Source: Thiobaca trueperi
Lineage (GTDB): Bacteria > Pseudomonadota > Gammaproteobacteria > Chromatiales > Chromatiaceae
Length of the DNA stretch: 64,000 nucleotides
Assembly: GCF_004342175.1 (NCBI RefSeq)
Contig: NZ_SMAO01000006.1
Coordinates: 1 to 64,000, forward strand
Reading direction: 5' to 3'
Shown here: piece by piece, positions 25,400-33,856 of the stretch
Layout: every line of letters starts with the position of its first letter
Numbering within the stretch: position 1 is the stretch's first letter
The notes under the pieces: generated by a model
The model's input: only the letters and a program-made list of their open reading frames with translations
Databases searched by the model: none
Told to the model about the DNA's origin: nothing
Made by a program: the position numbers and the translations under genes

Positions 25400-26653
25400 T
25401 CAAATTGTGAAAGGCTTGAGTTTGCATTCTACCGCAACATTTTTGAGCGTCACATACTTGGGCAGTCCGTGCTCGAAGGGCGGGTAATCCTCGCCCTGAA
25501 TCAGCGGGATCAGATACTCCTTGCAGATCGGGGTGATGCCGAAGCCGTCCTCGGTGATGAAGTCGCGCGGCATGAATTTCTCGACGTTCGCGACTTCGGA
25601 CAGGGGTGCCTCACCCACTTCCCAGGCATAGGGATTACTGCTCAGACGTTTGACGGTTGGCATCACGGCATTGTGTCCGGCCAGCGCGAATTCGACCCCG
25701 GCGCGGCCCATCGCATAGGCCTGCTCGACATCGGTTTTGGAGGCCAGATGACGCGCGGCGCGCTGGAGATAATCGGCGACCGCCCAATGGAATTTGTAGC
25801 CCGTGGCGTCCTTGACCATGTTGGCGACGACCGGCGCGGCTCCGCCAAGCTGGGCGTGACCGAAGGCGTCGCGGGTACCCTGCTCGGCCAGGAAACGGCC
25901 ATCGGGATATTTGGCTCCTTCCGAGACGATGACGGTGCAGAAATCGAAACGCTCGACCTTTTCCTTGACGGTGGCGAGAAAGCGCGCCTGATCGAAGTCG
26001 ATTTCAGGAAAGAGGATCATGACCGGGATGTCGTGGTCCTCGATCAGACCGCCCGCTGCGGCGATCCAGCCGGCATGACGCCCCATGACCTCCAGCACGA
26101 AGACCTTGGTTGAGGTCTTGGACATGGAGCGCACGTCGAACGATGCCTCCAGCGCGGAGGTGGCGATGTATTTGGCGACCGAGCCGAAACCGGGGCAGTT
26201 GTCGGTGATGGGCAGATCGTTATCGACCGTCTTGGGGACATGGATCGCCTGCACCGGATAGCCCAGCGCCTCGGAGAGTTGCGAGACCTTGTAACAGGTG
26301 TCGGCCGAATCGCCGCCGCCGTTGTAGAAAAAATAACCGATGTCGTGGGCCTTGAAGACCTCGATCAGACGTTCGTACTCGCGCCGGTTGGCCTCCAGGC
26401 TCTTGAGCTTGTAGCGGCAGGAGCCGAAGGCGCCGGAGGGCGTATAGCGCAGCGCGGCGATATCCGCATCCGATTCCTGGCTGGTATCGATCAGATCCTC
26501 GGTGAGTGCGCCGATGATGCCGTTGCGCCCGGCATAAACATTGGCGATCTGGTCTTTGTGACGGCGCGCGGTCTCGATCACCCCGCAGGCCGAGGCGTTG
26601 ATGACGGCGGTCACACCGCCGGACTGGGCATAGAAGGCATTTTTGGCAGACAT
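25400..26653 (-). CDS. pfp: 6-phosphofructokinase, PPi-dependent type
   Basis: The enzyme phosphorylates fructose 6-phosphate. The 417-residue protein has FYNGGGDSADTCYK and VPKTVDNDLPITD. In ATP enzymes the latter site reads GTIDND; a lysine (PKTxDND) marks the PPi-dependent group, in which the reaction is reversible and can serve gluconeogenesis. Other family sites are MGRHAGWIAAA and the region after VIVSEGAKYPDGRF. The choice of PPi is inferred from these residues. It stands alone; ppa, which would compete for PPi, is 2.3 kb away. Confidence 0.85.
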   Translation of the reverse strand: MSAKNAFYAQSGGVTAVINASACGVIETARRHKDQIANVYAGRNGIIGALTEDLIDTSQESDADIAALRYTPSGAFGSCRYKLKSLEANRREYERLIEVFKAHDIGYFFYNGGGDSADTCYKVSQLSEALGYPVQAIHVPKTVDNDLPITDNCPGFGSVAKYIATSALEASFDVRSMSKTSTKVFVLEVMGRHAGWIAAAGGLIEDHDIPVMILFPEIDFDQARFLATVKEKVERFDFCTVIVSEGAKYPDGRFLAEQGTRDAFGHAQLGGAAPVVANMVKDATGYKFHWAVADYLQRAARHLASKTDVEQAYAMGRAGVEFALAGHNAVMPTVKRLSSNPYAWEVGEAPLSEVANVEKFMPRDFITEDGFGITPICKEYLIPLIQGEDYPPFEHGLPKYVTLKNVAVECKLKPFTI

Positions 26654-26733
26654 GTTTTTTACTCTTGTGTGGATGTCAGTCGGAGTGTCTATAAGTCGAT
26701 TTTCTGAAGGTCTGATACAGCGCTGTGTATTTT

Positions 26734-26909
26734 GACAGGATTAACAGGATTAACAGGATTAAGGTGATTTCCGGAAAGGACGTACCACCTGTAGGGACGA
26801 TTTAAATCGCCCTACAAGACTTGCAGCCAGACGAAGTCGGGATGCTCAGACCGGAAATCGACTAAAAACAGAATATTAAAAAATCCTGTCAATCCTGTTA
26901 ATCCCGTCG
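26734..26909. repeat. Family B inverted repeat enclosing a family C palindrome
   Basis: The left arm has three GACAGGATTAA-type units (26734-26760) and the right arm AATCCTGTCAATCCTGTTAA (26882-26909). Between them sits the palindrome GTAGGGACGATTTAAATCGC-CCTAC (26791-26815), a family C type unit. The whole fills the 295-bp gap between ubiI and pfp; nothing else is seen there. Confidence 0.8.
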
Positions 26910-26948
26910 AAAAACTCGGTCATGGGTACGAGCTTTCCTGAAAATCAG

Positions 26949-28166
26949 CTAAGGCCGCGCTAAGGGTGGCAGATCCTGGCTCAGACCCAGCGCGCGGTCC
27001 ATGAAAAGACGCTTGAGCGGCGGCAGTCGGTCGGTTGCCGACAGCCCCAGGCTGCGCAGGCTGGCCAGGGGTTGCTGGTCGTTGCTGAACAGCCGCTTCA
27101 AGGCATCCATGGCGCCGAGCATCAACTGATTGTCGCCGCGCCGCGCGCGCTCGTAATGACGCAGGGTCCAGAGTCCGCCGATCTCGCGGCGATGCGCCAG
27201 GGCCAGATCCAGCGCCGCTGCGAGTTCGGCGGCATCGAGGAAACCGAGATTGACCCCCTGACCGGCCAGCGGATGGATGGCGTGCGCGGCGTCGCCGATC
27301 AGCGCCAGTCCGGGTTGCACATAGTGTTTGGCGTGCTGCAAACGTAGCGGGACAGCGGCGCGCGGGCCATCGAGCGTCAGCCGACCAAGACAGGACTCGC
27401 TGGCCTGCGTCAACTCCTCGGAAAAGGCCAGATCGTCCATCGCCAGCAGTTGTGCCGCGCGTTCGTCGGTGGCGGACCAGACGATGGAGCAGCGCCCGTC
27501 GGCCAGCGGCAGCAGCGCCAGCGGGCCGGTGGGCAGAAAACGCTGCCAGGCAGTCTCCTGATGCCAGTCGGTCGGGTGGATTGTCGCGACGATGGCGCGC
27601 TGGCCATAGTCCCGGCCTTCGGTCTCGATACCGGCCAGCTCGCGGATCAGCGAATCGCGCCCGTCCGCGCCGACCAGCAGGCGGGCATCGAGCCGTCGAC
27701 CATCGGTGAAAAGCAGGTTGGTGCCCTGCGTGTGACGCTCCATGTCCACAATGCCTGCCGGACAGATCAGGCTGACATCCGGGGCCGACTCCAGCCGTTC
27801 CCACAATGCCAACTGGACGACACGATTCTCGACGATATGACCCAGATCCGGTTCGCCCAGATCTGCGCTGTCGAAATGAATCCGCCCGCCACCGACTGCG
27901 TCCCAGACGCGCATCTGGCGATAAGGGCTGGCGCCGAGTTCGGCGATGCGCTCCCAGGCGCCTAAACGGGTCAGGAGACGCTGACTCGCCCGGCTCAGGG
28001 CGGACACCCGCAGATCCACCTCGCCTGCCGGCCAGTCGCGCACCGGCTCGCGCGCCTCGATCAGGGCGATTGAAAGACCCTTGCCGGATGCCGCGCACGC
28101 AAAGGCAGCGCCGACCATGCCGCCGCCCGCCACCACGACATCAAAAGATTGCCCGCTGTCCGTCAT
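26949..28166 (-). CDS. ubiI: FAD-dependent ubiquinone hydroxylase, UbiI/VisC-like
   Basis: This flavoprotein monooxygenase of 405 residues belongs to the UbiH/UbiF/UbiI/Coq6 family that hydroxylates the ubiquinone ring. Motifs are the FAD-binding VVAGGGMVGAAFACA, the DG motif LVGADGRDSLIRE and the GD motif LIGDAAHAIHPLAGQGVNLG. It overlaps the upstream ubiH by four bases. In E. coli the order pepP-ubiH-ubiI is the same, which supports UbiI (C5 hydroxylase); the exact ring position cannot be proved by reading. Confidence 0.88.
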   Translation of the reverse strand: MTDSGQSFDVVVAGGGMVGAAFACAASGKGLSIALIEAREPVRDWPAGEVDLRVSALSRASQRLLTRLGAWERIAELGASPYRQMRVWDAVGGGRIHFDSADLGEPDLGHIVENRVVQLALWERLESAPDVSLICPAGIVDMERHTQGTNLLFTDGRRLDARLLVGADGRDSLIRELAGIETEGRDYGQRAIVATIHPTDWHQETAWQRFLPTGPLALLPLADGRCSIVWSATDERAAQLLAMDDLAFSEELTQASESCLGRLTLDGPRAAVPLRLQHAKHYVQPGLALIGDAAHAIHPLAGQGVNLGFLDAAELAAALDLALAHRREIGGLWTLRHYERARRGDNQLMLGAMDALKRLFSNDQQPLASLRSLGLSATDRLPPLKRLFMDRALGLSQDLPPLARP

Positions 28167-29383
28167 CGCGAAACCTCCAGTGGCAGTCCACGGGCCAGAC
28201 GCGGCAGACGTCCGCCCAATCCCATGAAACGTCTCGCCAGCAGATGGCGCGCGCCCGGCAGCAGATCAAGACCCAGCAGACCGGCCCCGCGCGCCAGTTT
28301 CAAGGGTGTCCAGGCCGGTACGAAGAGCCGCGCCAGGGCATCGGTCAGATTGGCGGTGTCGAGCTGATCACGACCGCGCCAGCGCTGGTAAGCGGCCAGC
28401 GTCGTCGCCGTGCCGGGATCGCTGCCTGCCTGCGCCACGACCTCGGCCAGGGCGGCGACATCGCGTAGCCCCAGATTGAAGCCCTGACCCGCGACTGGAT
28501 GCAGGGTATGCGCCGCATTGCCGATCAGCACCAGACGCTCGCGGATCGGATCGCGGGTCAGCAGGAGCTTGAGCGGATAGGCGCGGCGGGGCGCGGTCTG
28601 GGTCAGGCGACCGAGCCGATAGCCGAAGCGTTCCTGCAAACGGTCCAGAAACTCATCATCCGTGCACGCGAGCAGCTCGGCGGTTGCGTGGCGACGGCTG
28701 GTCCAGACCACCGAATAACGCCCGCCGGTCATGGGCAGCAGCGCCAGCGGGCCGGTGTCGGTGAATCGCTCGAAGGCGACTCCGGTCTGAGGCCGGTCGG
28801 CTGTGACGGTCGTGATGATGGCGTCATGCGCATAGTCATGCTCACGGATCTGGAAATCGAGCCGCTGACGGATAGCCGAGTCGCCGCCATCGGCGGCCAC
28901 CAGCAGCCGGGCGCGCAGAAACCGGCTCTCGCCATTCGTCCGCGTCTCCAGCTCCATCCAGTCGCCCATCACACGCTGCGCGACGAGCTGCGCCGGACAG
29001 AAGAAATCGATGTTGGCGGCATCCTTCAGTCTGGCGCGGATGGCCAGACCCATGGCTCGCGCTGGCGTCACATAACCAAGCGCCTCGACACCTTCCTCGG
29101 TCTGATCGAGTCGGGTGAAACAGCCCCGTCCGCGCTCCGAGACATGGACCCTGCGGATGGGTTCGGCCTCGGGCGCGATGTCCGGCCAGAGTCCGATGGC
29201 GCCGAAGATCTGCCGACTGCCCAGCGACAGGGCAATGACCCGCTCGTCATAGCTCGGCTGACGCGCGGCGATAACCGGCACCGCCTCGATCACCGCGACC
29301 CTGAGCCGCGTGCCGGCCAGGGCGCAGGCCAGACTGCCGCCCACCAGACCGCCGCCGATAATCACCAGGTCGTAGTCGTTCAT
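28163..29383 (-). CDS. ubiH: 2-polyprenyl-6-methoxyphenol hydroxylase UbiH
   Basis: This ring hydroxylase of ubiquinone biosynthesis has 406 residues. It shows LVIIGGGLVGGSLACALAG, LVAADGGDSAIRQRL and VLIGNAAHTLHPVAGQGFNLG, the three hallmarks of the family, with N in place of D in the GD motif. It is paralogous to the downstream ubiI gene and coupled to it (ATGA overlap). In E. coli pepP lies directly upstream; here a VapBC module and repeats intervene. The oxygen-using reaction is notable in a presumably anaerobic phototroph. Confidence 0.9.
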   Translation of the reverse strand: MNDYDLVIIGGGLVGGSLACALAGTRLRVAVIEAVPVIAARQPSYDERVIALSLGSRQIFGAIGLWPDIAPEAEPIRRVHVSERGRGCFTRLDQTEEGVEALGYVTPARAMGLAIRARLKDAANIDFFCPAQLVAQRVMGDWMELETRTNGESRFLRARLLVAADGGDSAIRQRLDFQIREHDYAHDAIITTVTADRPQTGVAFERFTDTGPLALLPMTGGRYSVVWTSRRHATAELLACTDDEFLDRLQERFGYRLGRLTQTAPRRAYPLKLLLTRDPIRERLVLIGNAAHTLHPVAGQGFNLGLRDVAALAEVVAQAGSDPGTATTLAAYQRWRGRDQLDTANLTDALARLFVPAWTPLKLARGAGLLGLDLLPGARHLLARRFMGLGGRLPRLARGLPLEVSR

Positions 29384-29417
29384 TGATTACCTTTATCTTC
29401 AAGTTGGCAGTTCTTCG

Positions 29418-29435
29418 GGGCGAATTCATTCGCCC
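29418..29435. repeat. Family C palindrome left of vapC
   Basis: GGGCGAATTCATTCGCCC is a near-perfect palindrome. It is surrounded by GTTGGCAG (29403 and about 29442) and followed by CTGACGACTGACG at 29482-29494. The same three modules recur on the other side of vapBC. Confidence 0.8.
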
Positions 29436-29539
29436 AGCAGCAGTTGGCAGAAAATTGTGTGGCGCCGTTTAACGCTCGACTCTGACGACTGACGACTCTC
29501 GCCGGACTGGGTTATGTGGCCTCGCCCTGCCTGCGTCCC

Positions 29540-29941
29540 TCACGCCAGGCTCCAATCTTCGAGGTCCAACCCGAGTCCATCGAAGTGGGCGGTATTGTTC
29601 GTGACCAGCATCGCACGCTGTCTCAGCGCCGTTACCGCGATCAGCAAATCGGCATCCGCGATGGGCTTGCCGCCCCGGTGACGTTCAGCCCAAAGGCGAA
29701 TGGCGTGTTCCCAATGCGCATCATCAAAGACGGGGGTCAGCCACTTCAGCGTGAGAGACTGGTACTGAGCCAGATTGCGGGTCGCACCCTTGAGGAGCAG
29801 ATAGCGGCGGATCTCATAGTCAACGACAGGACTCAGGACGAACGCATCGTCCGCGGATCGCCTGACCCTCTCGAAGCGTGCGCGTACCCCTGGATGACCC
29901 CGCATCAGGTAACTGAGGATATTGGTGTCGAGCAGATACAT
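29540..29941 (-). CDS. vapC: VapC-type PIN domain ribonuclease toxin
   Basis: PIN domain toxins cleave RNA, often initiator tRNA or rRNA. The 133-residue protein has the acidic active-site residues in place: LLDTNILSYLMRG, VVDYEIRRYLL and IADADLLIAVTAL, then LVTNNTAHFDGLGLDLEDW. Its ATG overlaps the stop of the antitoxin by one base. The pair lies between ubiH and pepP, genes that adjoin in E. coli. Confidence 0.92.
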   Translation of the reverse strand: MYLLDTNILSYLMRGHPGVRARFERVRRSADDAFVLSPVVDYEIRRYLLLKGATRNLAQYQSLTLKWLTPVFDDAHWEHAIRLWAERHRGGKPIADADLLIAVTALRQRAMLVTNNTAHFDGLGLDLEDWSLA

Positions 29942-30192
29942 CAGGGGGTGATGTCCAGTGTATTTAGGATGACCGGATGCCGGGTGCGAAAGGCTGGTAG
30001 TTCCTCCCAGATCTTCTGTTCATCGTCGTTCAAGGACCAGGTGAGTGGATCCGCTTCAGGTTTTACCTGATCGGAAGCCTGAAGATCGTCGAGCAAGGTC
30101 ACCAGCACGGCGATTGGCCGGGTGATCTGCAGCTCTTCGTCGAAGATGATCTGACCGGATGGAGAGAGCGTTGCTTTCAAAGTATGCAGCAT
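29941..30192 (-). CDS. vapB: Antitoxin of the VapBC-type module
   Basis: The 83-residue protein precedes and overlaps vapC, the standard antitoxin position. The N-terminal half (LKATLSPSGQIIFDEELQI) resembles short beta-strand antitoxins with a predicted DNA-binding fold. The C-terminal half is acidic and would wrap the toxin. Assignment rests mainly on position and size. Confidence 0.8.
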   Translation of the reverse strand: MLHTLKATLSPSGQIIFDEELQITRPIAVLVTLLDDLQASDQVKPEADPLTWSLNDDEQKIWEELPAFRTRHPVILNTLDITP

Positions 30193-30270
30193 CGGTGTGT
30201 CCTCGCAGGATATGTCATTCCTTCAGCGTCCTGAAGCCGGCAGTTGGCATTTTGAAAATCATGCGCCTAA

Positions 30271-30301
30271 CTGACGACTGACGGTGCGAATGAATTCGCA
30301 C
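30271..30301. repeat. Family C palindrome and 13-bp repeat right of vapB
   Basis: CTGACGACTGACG (30271-30283) is identical to 29482-29494, and GTGCGAATGAATTCGCAC (30284-30301) is a palindrome like the one at 29418. GGCAGTTGGCA lies just before at about 30239. Together these mirror the repeats left of vapC. Confidence 0.8.
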
Positions 30302-31606
30302 CTACGATCCCATAACTGCTTCGATCTCATCGGGCTCTTTGGGTGCCGCCGCTGACAGGATCTCGTTGCCGTCTTCAGTGATCAGCACATCGTCTTCGAT
30401 GCGGATGCCGATGCCGCGATAAGGTTCCGGCACGGTGTCGGTCGCGGGCAGATACAGCCCCGGTTCGACCGTCAGCACCATGCCCGACTCAAGCAAACGC
30501 CACTCGCCGTCACGCTTGTAGGCGCCGACATCATGCACGTCCATGCCGAGCCAGTGGCCGGTGCGGTGCATGTAATGGGGCTTGTACGCCTCATCCTTGA
30601 TGAGTTTGCCGACCTTGCCTGTGAGGATACCGAGCTGGATCAAACCCTTGGTCAGCACCCGCACGGCGGCCTCATGCGGCTCATTCCAGTGGCAGCCGGG
30701 GCGCGCGCTGGCGATGGCGGCCTGCTGGGCGGCCAGCACCAGATCATAGACCTCGCGCTGGGCGGGACTGAAACGGCCATTGACCGGGAAGGTGCGGGTG
30801 ATGTCGGAGGCATAGCCGTCCAGTTCGCAGCCGGCATCGATCAGCACCAGATCGCCGTCGCGCAACGGGGCGTCATTCGCAGTGTAATGCAGGGTGCAGG
30901 CGTTGGTCCCGCCGCCGACGATGGACGGATAGGCCAGAAAACGGGCGCCGGCTGTAGCGCAGGCGTGTTGAAATTCGGCCTCCAGATCCCGCTCATTGAG
31001 TCCGGGCCTGCACGCCTGCATCAGCCGGCGATGGGCCTTGGCGGAGATGCGGGCGGCGTGGCGCATCAGCGTCAGTTCGGACTGATGCTTGATGAGTCGC
31101 TGCTCATGCAGGACCGATTCAATGTTTACGAAGGTATCCGGCGCGACCGCGCCGGTGCGCGTCTTGGCCCGTACCTGCCGCACCCAGCCCATGATCCGCG
31201 CATCAAGTGCGTCCTCGGTGCCGATCGGGTAGTAAAGGCTGGTTCGCCCCTCGATCAGGGTTGGCAGAATGGCGTCCAGTTCGTCCAGCGGATGAGCCTC
31301 GGCGGCGCCAAAACGGGCGATGGCGCCCTCGACGCCGATCCGCGTTCCGTCCCACTGTTCGCGTTCGGGGTCGCGCGGGCGACAGAAGAGGATGAATTCG
31401 CCTTCCTTGCGCTTCGGCGCGAAGACGGCGAAGGCGTCGGGCTCGGGAAAGCCGGTGAGATAGCTGAAGTCGCTGCTCTGGCGGAAGGGGTAATGCACGT
31501 CGCGGTTACGGATCGTTTCACGTGCCGCTGGCAGAATCGCCAGTCCATTGGGGCTCATGGATTTGAGCAGTGCGCGCCGTCGGCGTTTGAATTCGGCGCC
31601 GGTCAT
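30302..31606 (-). CDS. pepP: Xaa-Pro aminopeptidase PepP
   Basis: PepP removes N-terminal residues before proline using two metal ions. The 434-residue protein has the metal ligands in LIDAGCELDGYASDITRTF (two Asp), RTGHWLGMDVHDVG (His), LTVEPGLYLP (Glu) and GIRIEDDVLIT (Glu). The start at 31606 overlaps ygfB by four bases; an upstream in-frame start would lie in ygfB. The pairing with ygfB matches E. coli. Confidence 0.94.
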   Translation of the reverse strand: MTGAEFKRRRRALLKSMSPNGLAILPAARETIRNRDVHYPFRQSSDFSYLTGFPEPDAFAVFAPKRKEGEFILFCRPRDPEREQWDGTRIGVEGAIARFGAAEAHPLDELDAILPTLIEGRTSLYYPIGTEDALDARIMGWVRQVRAKTRTGAVAPDTFVNIESVLHEQRLIKHQSELTLMRHAARISAKAHRRLMQACRPGLNERDLEAEFQHACATAGARFLAYPSIVGGGTNACTLHYTANDAPLRDGDLVLIDAGCELDGYASDITRTFPVNGRFSPAQREVYDLVLAAQQAAIASARPGCHWNEPHEAAVRVLTKGLIQLGILTGKVGKLIKDEAYKPHYMHRTGHWLGMDVHDVGAYKRDGEWRLLESGMVLTVEPGLYLPATDTVPEPYRGIGIRIEDDVLITEDGNEILSAAAPKEPDEIEAVMGS

Positions 31607-32151
31607 GACTGACTGGACTCGTCGCGTGCGCCGGCCCGCTCGGCATGGACCAGCAGCGCCGCCGCCCACACGAATTCGGTCACGTCGGTCAGGGCCGACT
31701 CGTTTTCTTCGCTGTCTTCCAGGTCGTCGAGATCCATGCGTGTCAGATCGGTAAAATCGCGTAACACTTCCTGGGTTTGCGCAGAGAAATCGCGTTCCGA
31801 GACCCCGAGCAGGCCCAGGGCATAGAGAAAACCGCGCACCCAGTCATAGAGCGCGGTCGCGCGTTCAGCCAGCGGGCGGGACTCGTCCGGTAGCAACAGA
31901 CTGAAACCCAGATCAGGTGAGACGATGTCGGCTTGTGTCTGCGTGACGAGGGAGCGCAGTCTGTCGCGGGCGGCATCCAGCGGTGGAGCGTTTGCATCCG
32001 TTTTGGGCAGGAGCTGATCGATCCAGGTCTGTTCCGGGGTCGCGTCACCGCCGCAGATGACGCCGCACAGCATGCCATGCGCTTCGCTCGGGGTCGGAGA
32101 CAGGGCGCTGGCTTCCAGCAAGCGGCTCATCTCTTCGCAGTCGATATCCAT
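31603..32151 (-). CDS. ygfB: UPF0149 family protein YgfB
   Basis: This is an uncharacterised protein family present upstream of pepP in many gammaproteobacteria. The 182-residue product includes SPTPSEAHGMLCGVICGG near the start, WVRGFLYALGLLG, and an acidic region DLDDLEDSEENESALTD followed by VTEFVWAAALLVHAE. The ATG at 32151 is the most likely start; ATG 32163 is also possible. It is divergent from the zapB-like gene. Confidence 0.9.
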   Translation of the reverse strand: MDIDCEEMSRLLEASALSPTPSEAHGMLCGVICGGDATPEQTWIDQLLPKTDANAPPLDAARDRLRSLVTQTQADIVSPDLGFSLLLPDESRPLAERATALYDWVRGFLYALGLLGVSERDFSAQTQEVLRDFTDLTRMDLDDLEDSEENESALTDVTEFVWAAALLVHAERAGARDESSQS

Positions 32152-32224
32152 GGCAACCTCCATGACGCCGGCCAGGCGCCAAATACTGAATCGGCTCCGG
32201 ATCATAGCATGCCCGCCTGCCCGA

Positions 32225-32253
32225 TTGACCGCTCACCATACCCCTTCTATAGT
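32225..32253 (+). promoter_or_regulatory. Sigma-70 promoter of zapB-like/zapA
   Basis: TTGACC (32225-32230), a 17-base spacer and TATAGT (32248-32253) make a strong match to the housekeeping promoter. Transcription would start near 32260, seven bases before the ATG at 32267. The leader then suggests translation may begin at the TTG at 32282, which has GGAG nine bases upstream. Confidence 0.7.
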
Positions 32254-32266
32254 GCACAGAATTTCA

Positions 32267-32491
32267 ATGGAGTCGCGGACTTTGGCACACTTCGACCTCG
32301 ATCAACTGGAGCAGCAGGTGAGCGCTTTGATTCACCTCAATCAACAGCTCCGAGACGACAATGCGTCGCTGCGCACCCATCAGGAGGCGCTGCTTGCGGA
32401 GCGCGGCGAATTGATTGAAAAAACCGAACAGGCGCGCAGCCGTGTCGAGGCCATGCTGTCCCGATTGCGCGCCATGGAGGAAAATTTGTGA
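32267..32491 (+). CDS. Small coiled-coil ZapB-like protein (TIGR02449 type)
   Basis: The 74-residue protein is almost entirely a coiled coil: DLDQLEQQVSALIHLNQQL and LLAERGELIEKTEQARSRV. Such short proteins are commonly encoded directly before zapA in gammaproteobacteria and are thought to act in division-ring assembly. The stop overlaps the zapA GTG. The start may instead be the TTG at 32282, giving 69 residues. Confidence 0.85.
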   Translation: MESRTLAHFDLDQLEQQVSALIHLNQQLRDDNASLRTHQEALLAERGELIEKTEQARSRVEAMLSRLRAMEENL

Positions 32492-32829
32492 GCGATGAGC
32501 CGTTGCAGGTCAGTATCAGGATTCTGGACAAGGATTATCGCATCGCCTGCTCCCCGCAGGAGCAGGAGGATCTGCGCGCATCAGCCCGCCTCCTTGATGA
32601 GCGCATGCGCGAGATTCGTCAAACCGGGCGCGTGATTGGCTCGGATCGGATCGCCGTGATGGCGGCGCTGAACATCGCGCACGAACTCATCCAGCTTCAG
32701 CGGATACGGCCTGTGACGAAAGACGAGACGGATCGACGTCTGAGTCAGATCCAGGAACGGATCTCGACCGCGCTGGCTGCCGAGCCGCCCGTTGAACCGC
32801 CGCTGGACGCATCGGCTGAAAAGGTATAG
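32488..32829 (+). CDS. zapA: Cell division protein ZapA
   Basis: ZapA promotes bundling of FtsZ filaments at the division site. The 113-residue protein has the typical opening QVSIRILDKDYRIACSPQEQ, the DRIAVMAALNIAHEL helix and a C-terminal coiled coil. The start is GTG, overlapping the previous stop (GTGA). The 6S RNA gene follows within 20 bp, as in other gammaproteobacteria. Confidence 0.95.
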   Translation: MSDEPLQVSIRILDKDYRIACSPQEQEDLRASARLLDERMREIRQTGRVIGSDRIAVMAALNIAHELIQLQRIRPVTKDETDRRLSQIQERISTALAAEPPVEPPLDASAEKV

Positions 32830-32839
32830 CCTTCATCCC

Positions 32840-33029
32840 AAGACATCCCCTGTAGTGTTCGAGAGTGGCCGGGTATTTTCTTGAGCCTAATCGCTGCCCT
32901 GGGGGCATGACCACAAAGCTGTTGCGCAAGTCCGTCACCGAGCGGAAAGCCTGAAGCGGCGTCGATTGTCCCCACTTGAACCTTCCGGTTCAAGAACAAA
33001 GGTCGCAACGGCACCAATGGGGGATGTCC
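32840..33029 (+). ncRNA. ssrS: 6S RNA
   Basis: 6S RNA mimics an open promoter and binds sigma-70 RNA polymerase. It lies between zapA and fau, the conserved place for ssrS. The ends pair (GACATCCCC at 32842 with GGGGATGTC at 33020), and the 3' half contains CACTTGAACCTTCCGGTTCAAG, matching the CCTTGAACC/GGGTTCAAGG hairpin of E. coli 6S RNA. The length of about 190 nt fits. A -10-like TATAGC (32825-32830) lies just upstream. Exact ends are estimated. Confidence 0.9.
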
Positions 33030-33044
33030 CTTCTTTTACCCGGC

Positions 33045-33704
33045 ATGCATCCGCGAAAAGCCCTCCGTCGTGAGCTCCGTGCCGCACGTCGATCCCTCAC
33101 TCTTCAGCAACAACGCCGACATGCCGCCAGTGTGGCGAAAAGACTTGCCCGTGCGCGCGTTTTTCTGCGCGCCCGCCGGATTGCCTTTTACTGGCCCGCC
33201 GATGGCGAACTCGATCCCCGTCCATTGCTGGAGCAGGCACACCGGCGCGGCAAGACCGGCTATCTCCCGGTCCTGAGACCACGTCTCAACGGGCGGCGCG
33301 GTGACAGGCTCTGGTTTGCGCCCTATGTCCCTGGCGCGCCGCTGTGCCCCAATCGTTTCGGCATTCCGGAACCACGGTCACGCCGGGGGCTCAGGCTTGC
33401 CTGGAATCTGGATCTGCTCATGATGCCGCTGGTGGGCTTCGATGCCGATTGCAACCGTCTTGGCATGGGCGGCGGCTTCTATGACCGCACTCTGGCCTAT
33501 CTCCGTCGGCATCGGGCCTGGAATCGTCCGCGACTGATCGGCCTCGCCCACGCCTGCCAGCAGGTTGCACGCATTGAACCGCAGCCCTGGGATATTCCGT
33601 TGGAAGCCGTCGTCACCGAATGTGTAATCCAAGTTCGGTCATTTGCACCGCAAAGGCGCAAAGGACGCGAAGAAAACGGGACGCTTGCCAGGTATGACGC
33701 CTGA
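33045..33704 (+). CDS. fau: 5-formyltetrahydrofolate cyclo-ligase, with repeat-derived tail
   Basis: The enzyme converts 5-formyl-THF to 5,10-methenyl-THF with ATP. The 219-residue protein has the basic start [15 protein letters not shown] and the signature [20 protein letters not shown]. Normal family members end shortly after the strand PLEAVVTE. Here the frame runs into the family D repeat (33652 on), adding about 17 residues beginning [12 protein letters not shown]. The ATG at 33045 follows 6S RNA; ATG 33024 would overlap it. Confidence 0.9.
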   Translation: MHPRKALRRELRAARRSLTLQQQRRHAASVAKRLARARVFLRARRIAFYWPADGELDPRPLLEQAHRRGKTGYLPVLRPRLNGRRGDRLWFAPYVPGAPLCPNRFGIPEPRSRRGLRLAWNLDLLMMPLVGFDADCNRLGMGGGFYDRTLAYLRRHRAWNRPRLIGLAHACQQVARIEPQPWDIPLEAVVTECVIQVRSFAPQRRKGREENGTLARYDA

Positions 33705-33775
33705 CGCATTGGCTGCGGCTCACGGTCTGGGCTCCCCCGAAATCCTTTGTGCTCTTTGCGTCTTTGCGGTTTAAA
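33652..33775. repeat. Family D inverted repeat at the 3' end of fau
   Basis: The left arm TTGCACCGCAAAGGCGCAAA lies inside the fau reading frame and the right arm CTTTGCGTCTTTGCGGTTTA ends about 80 bp before rpiA. About 80 bp of unrelated sequence is enclosed. Confidence 0.85.
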
Positions 33776-33856
33776 AGCAATTTTTCGCTCAAGCTCGGGC
33801 GCCGACGGCTCTGCTATGATCGCCCGCCTCACATAACCAAATCAGGAGGACGATGC

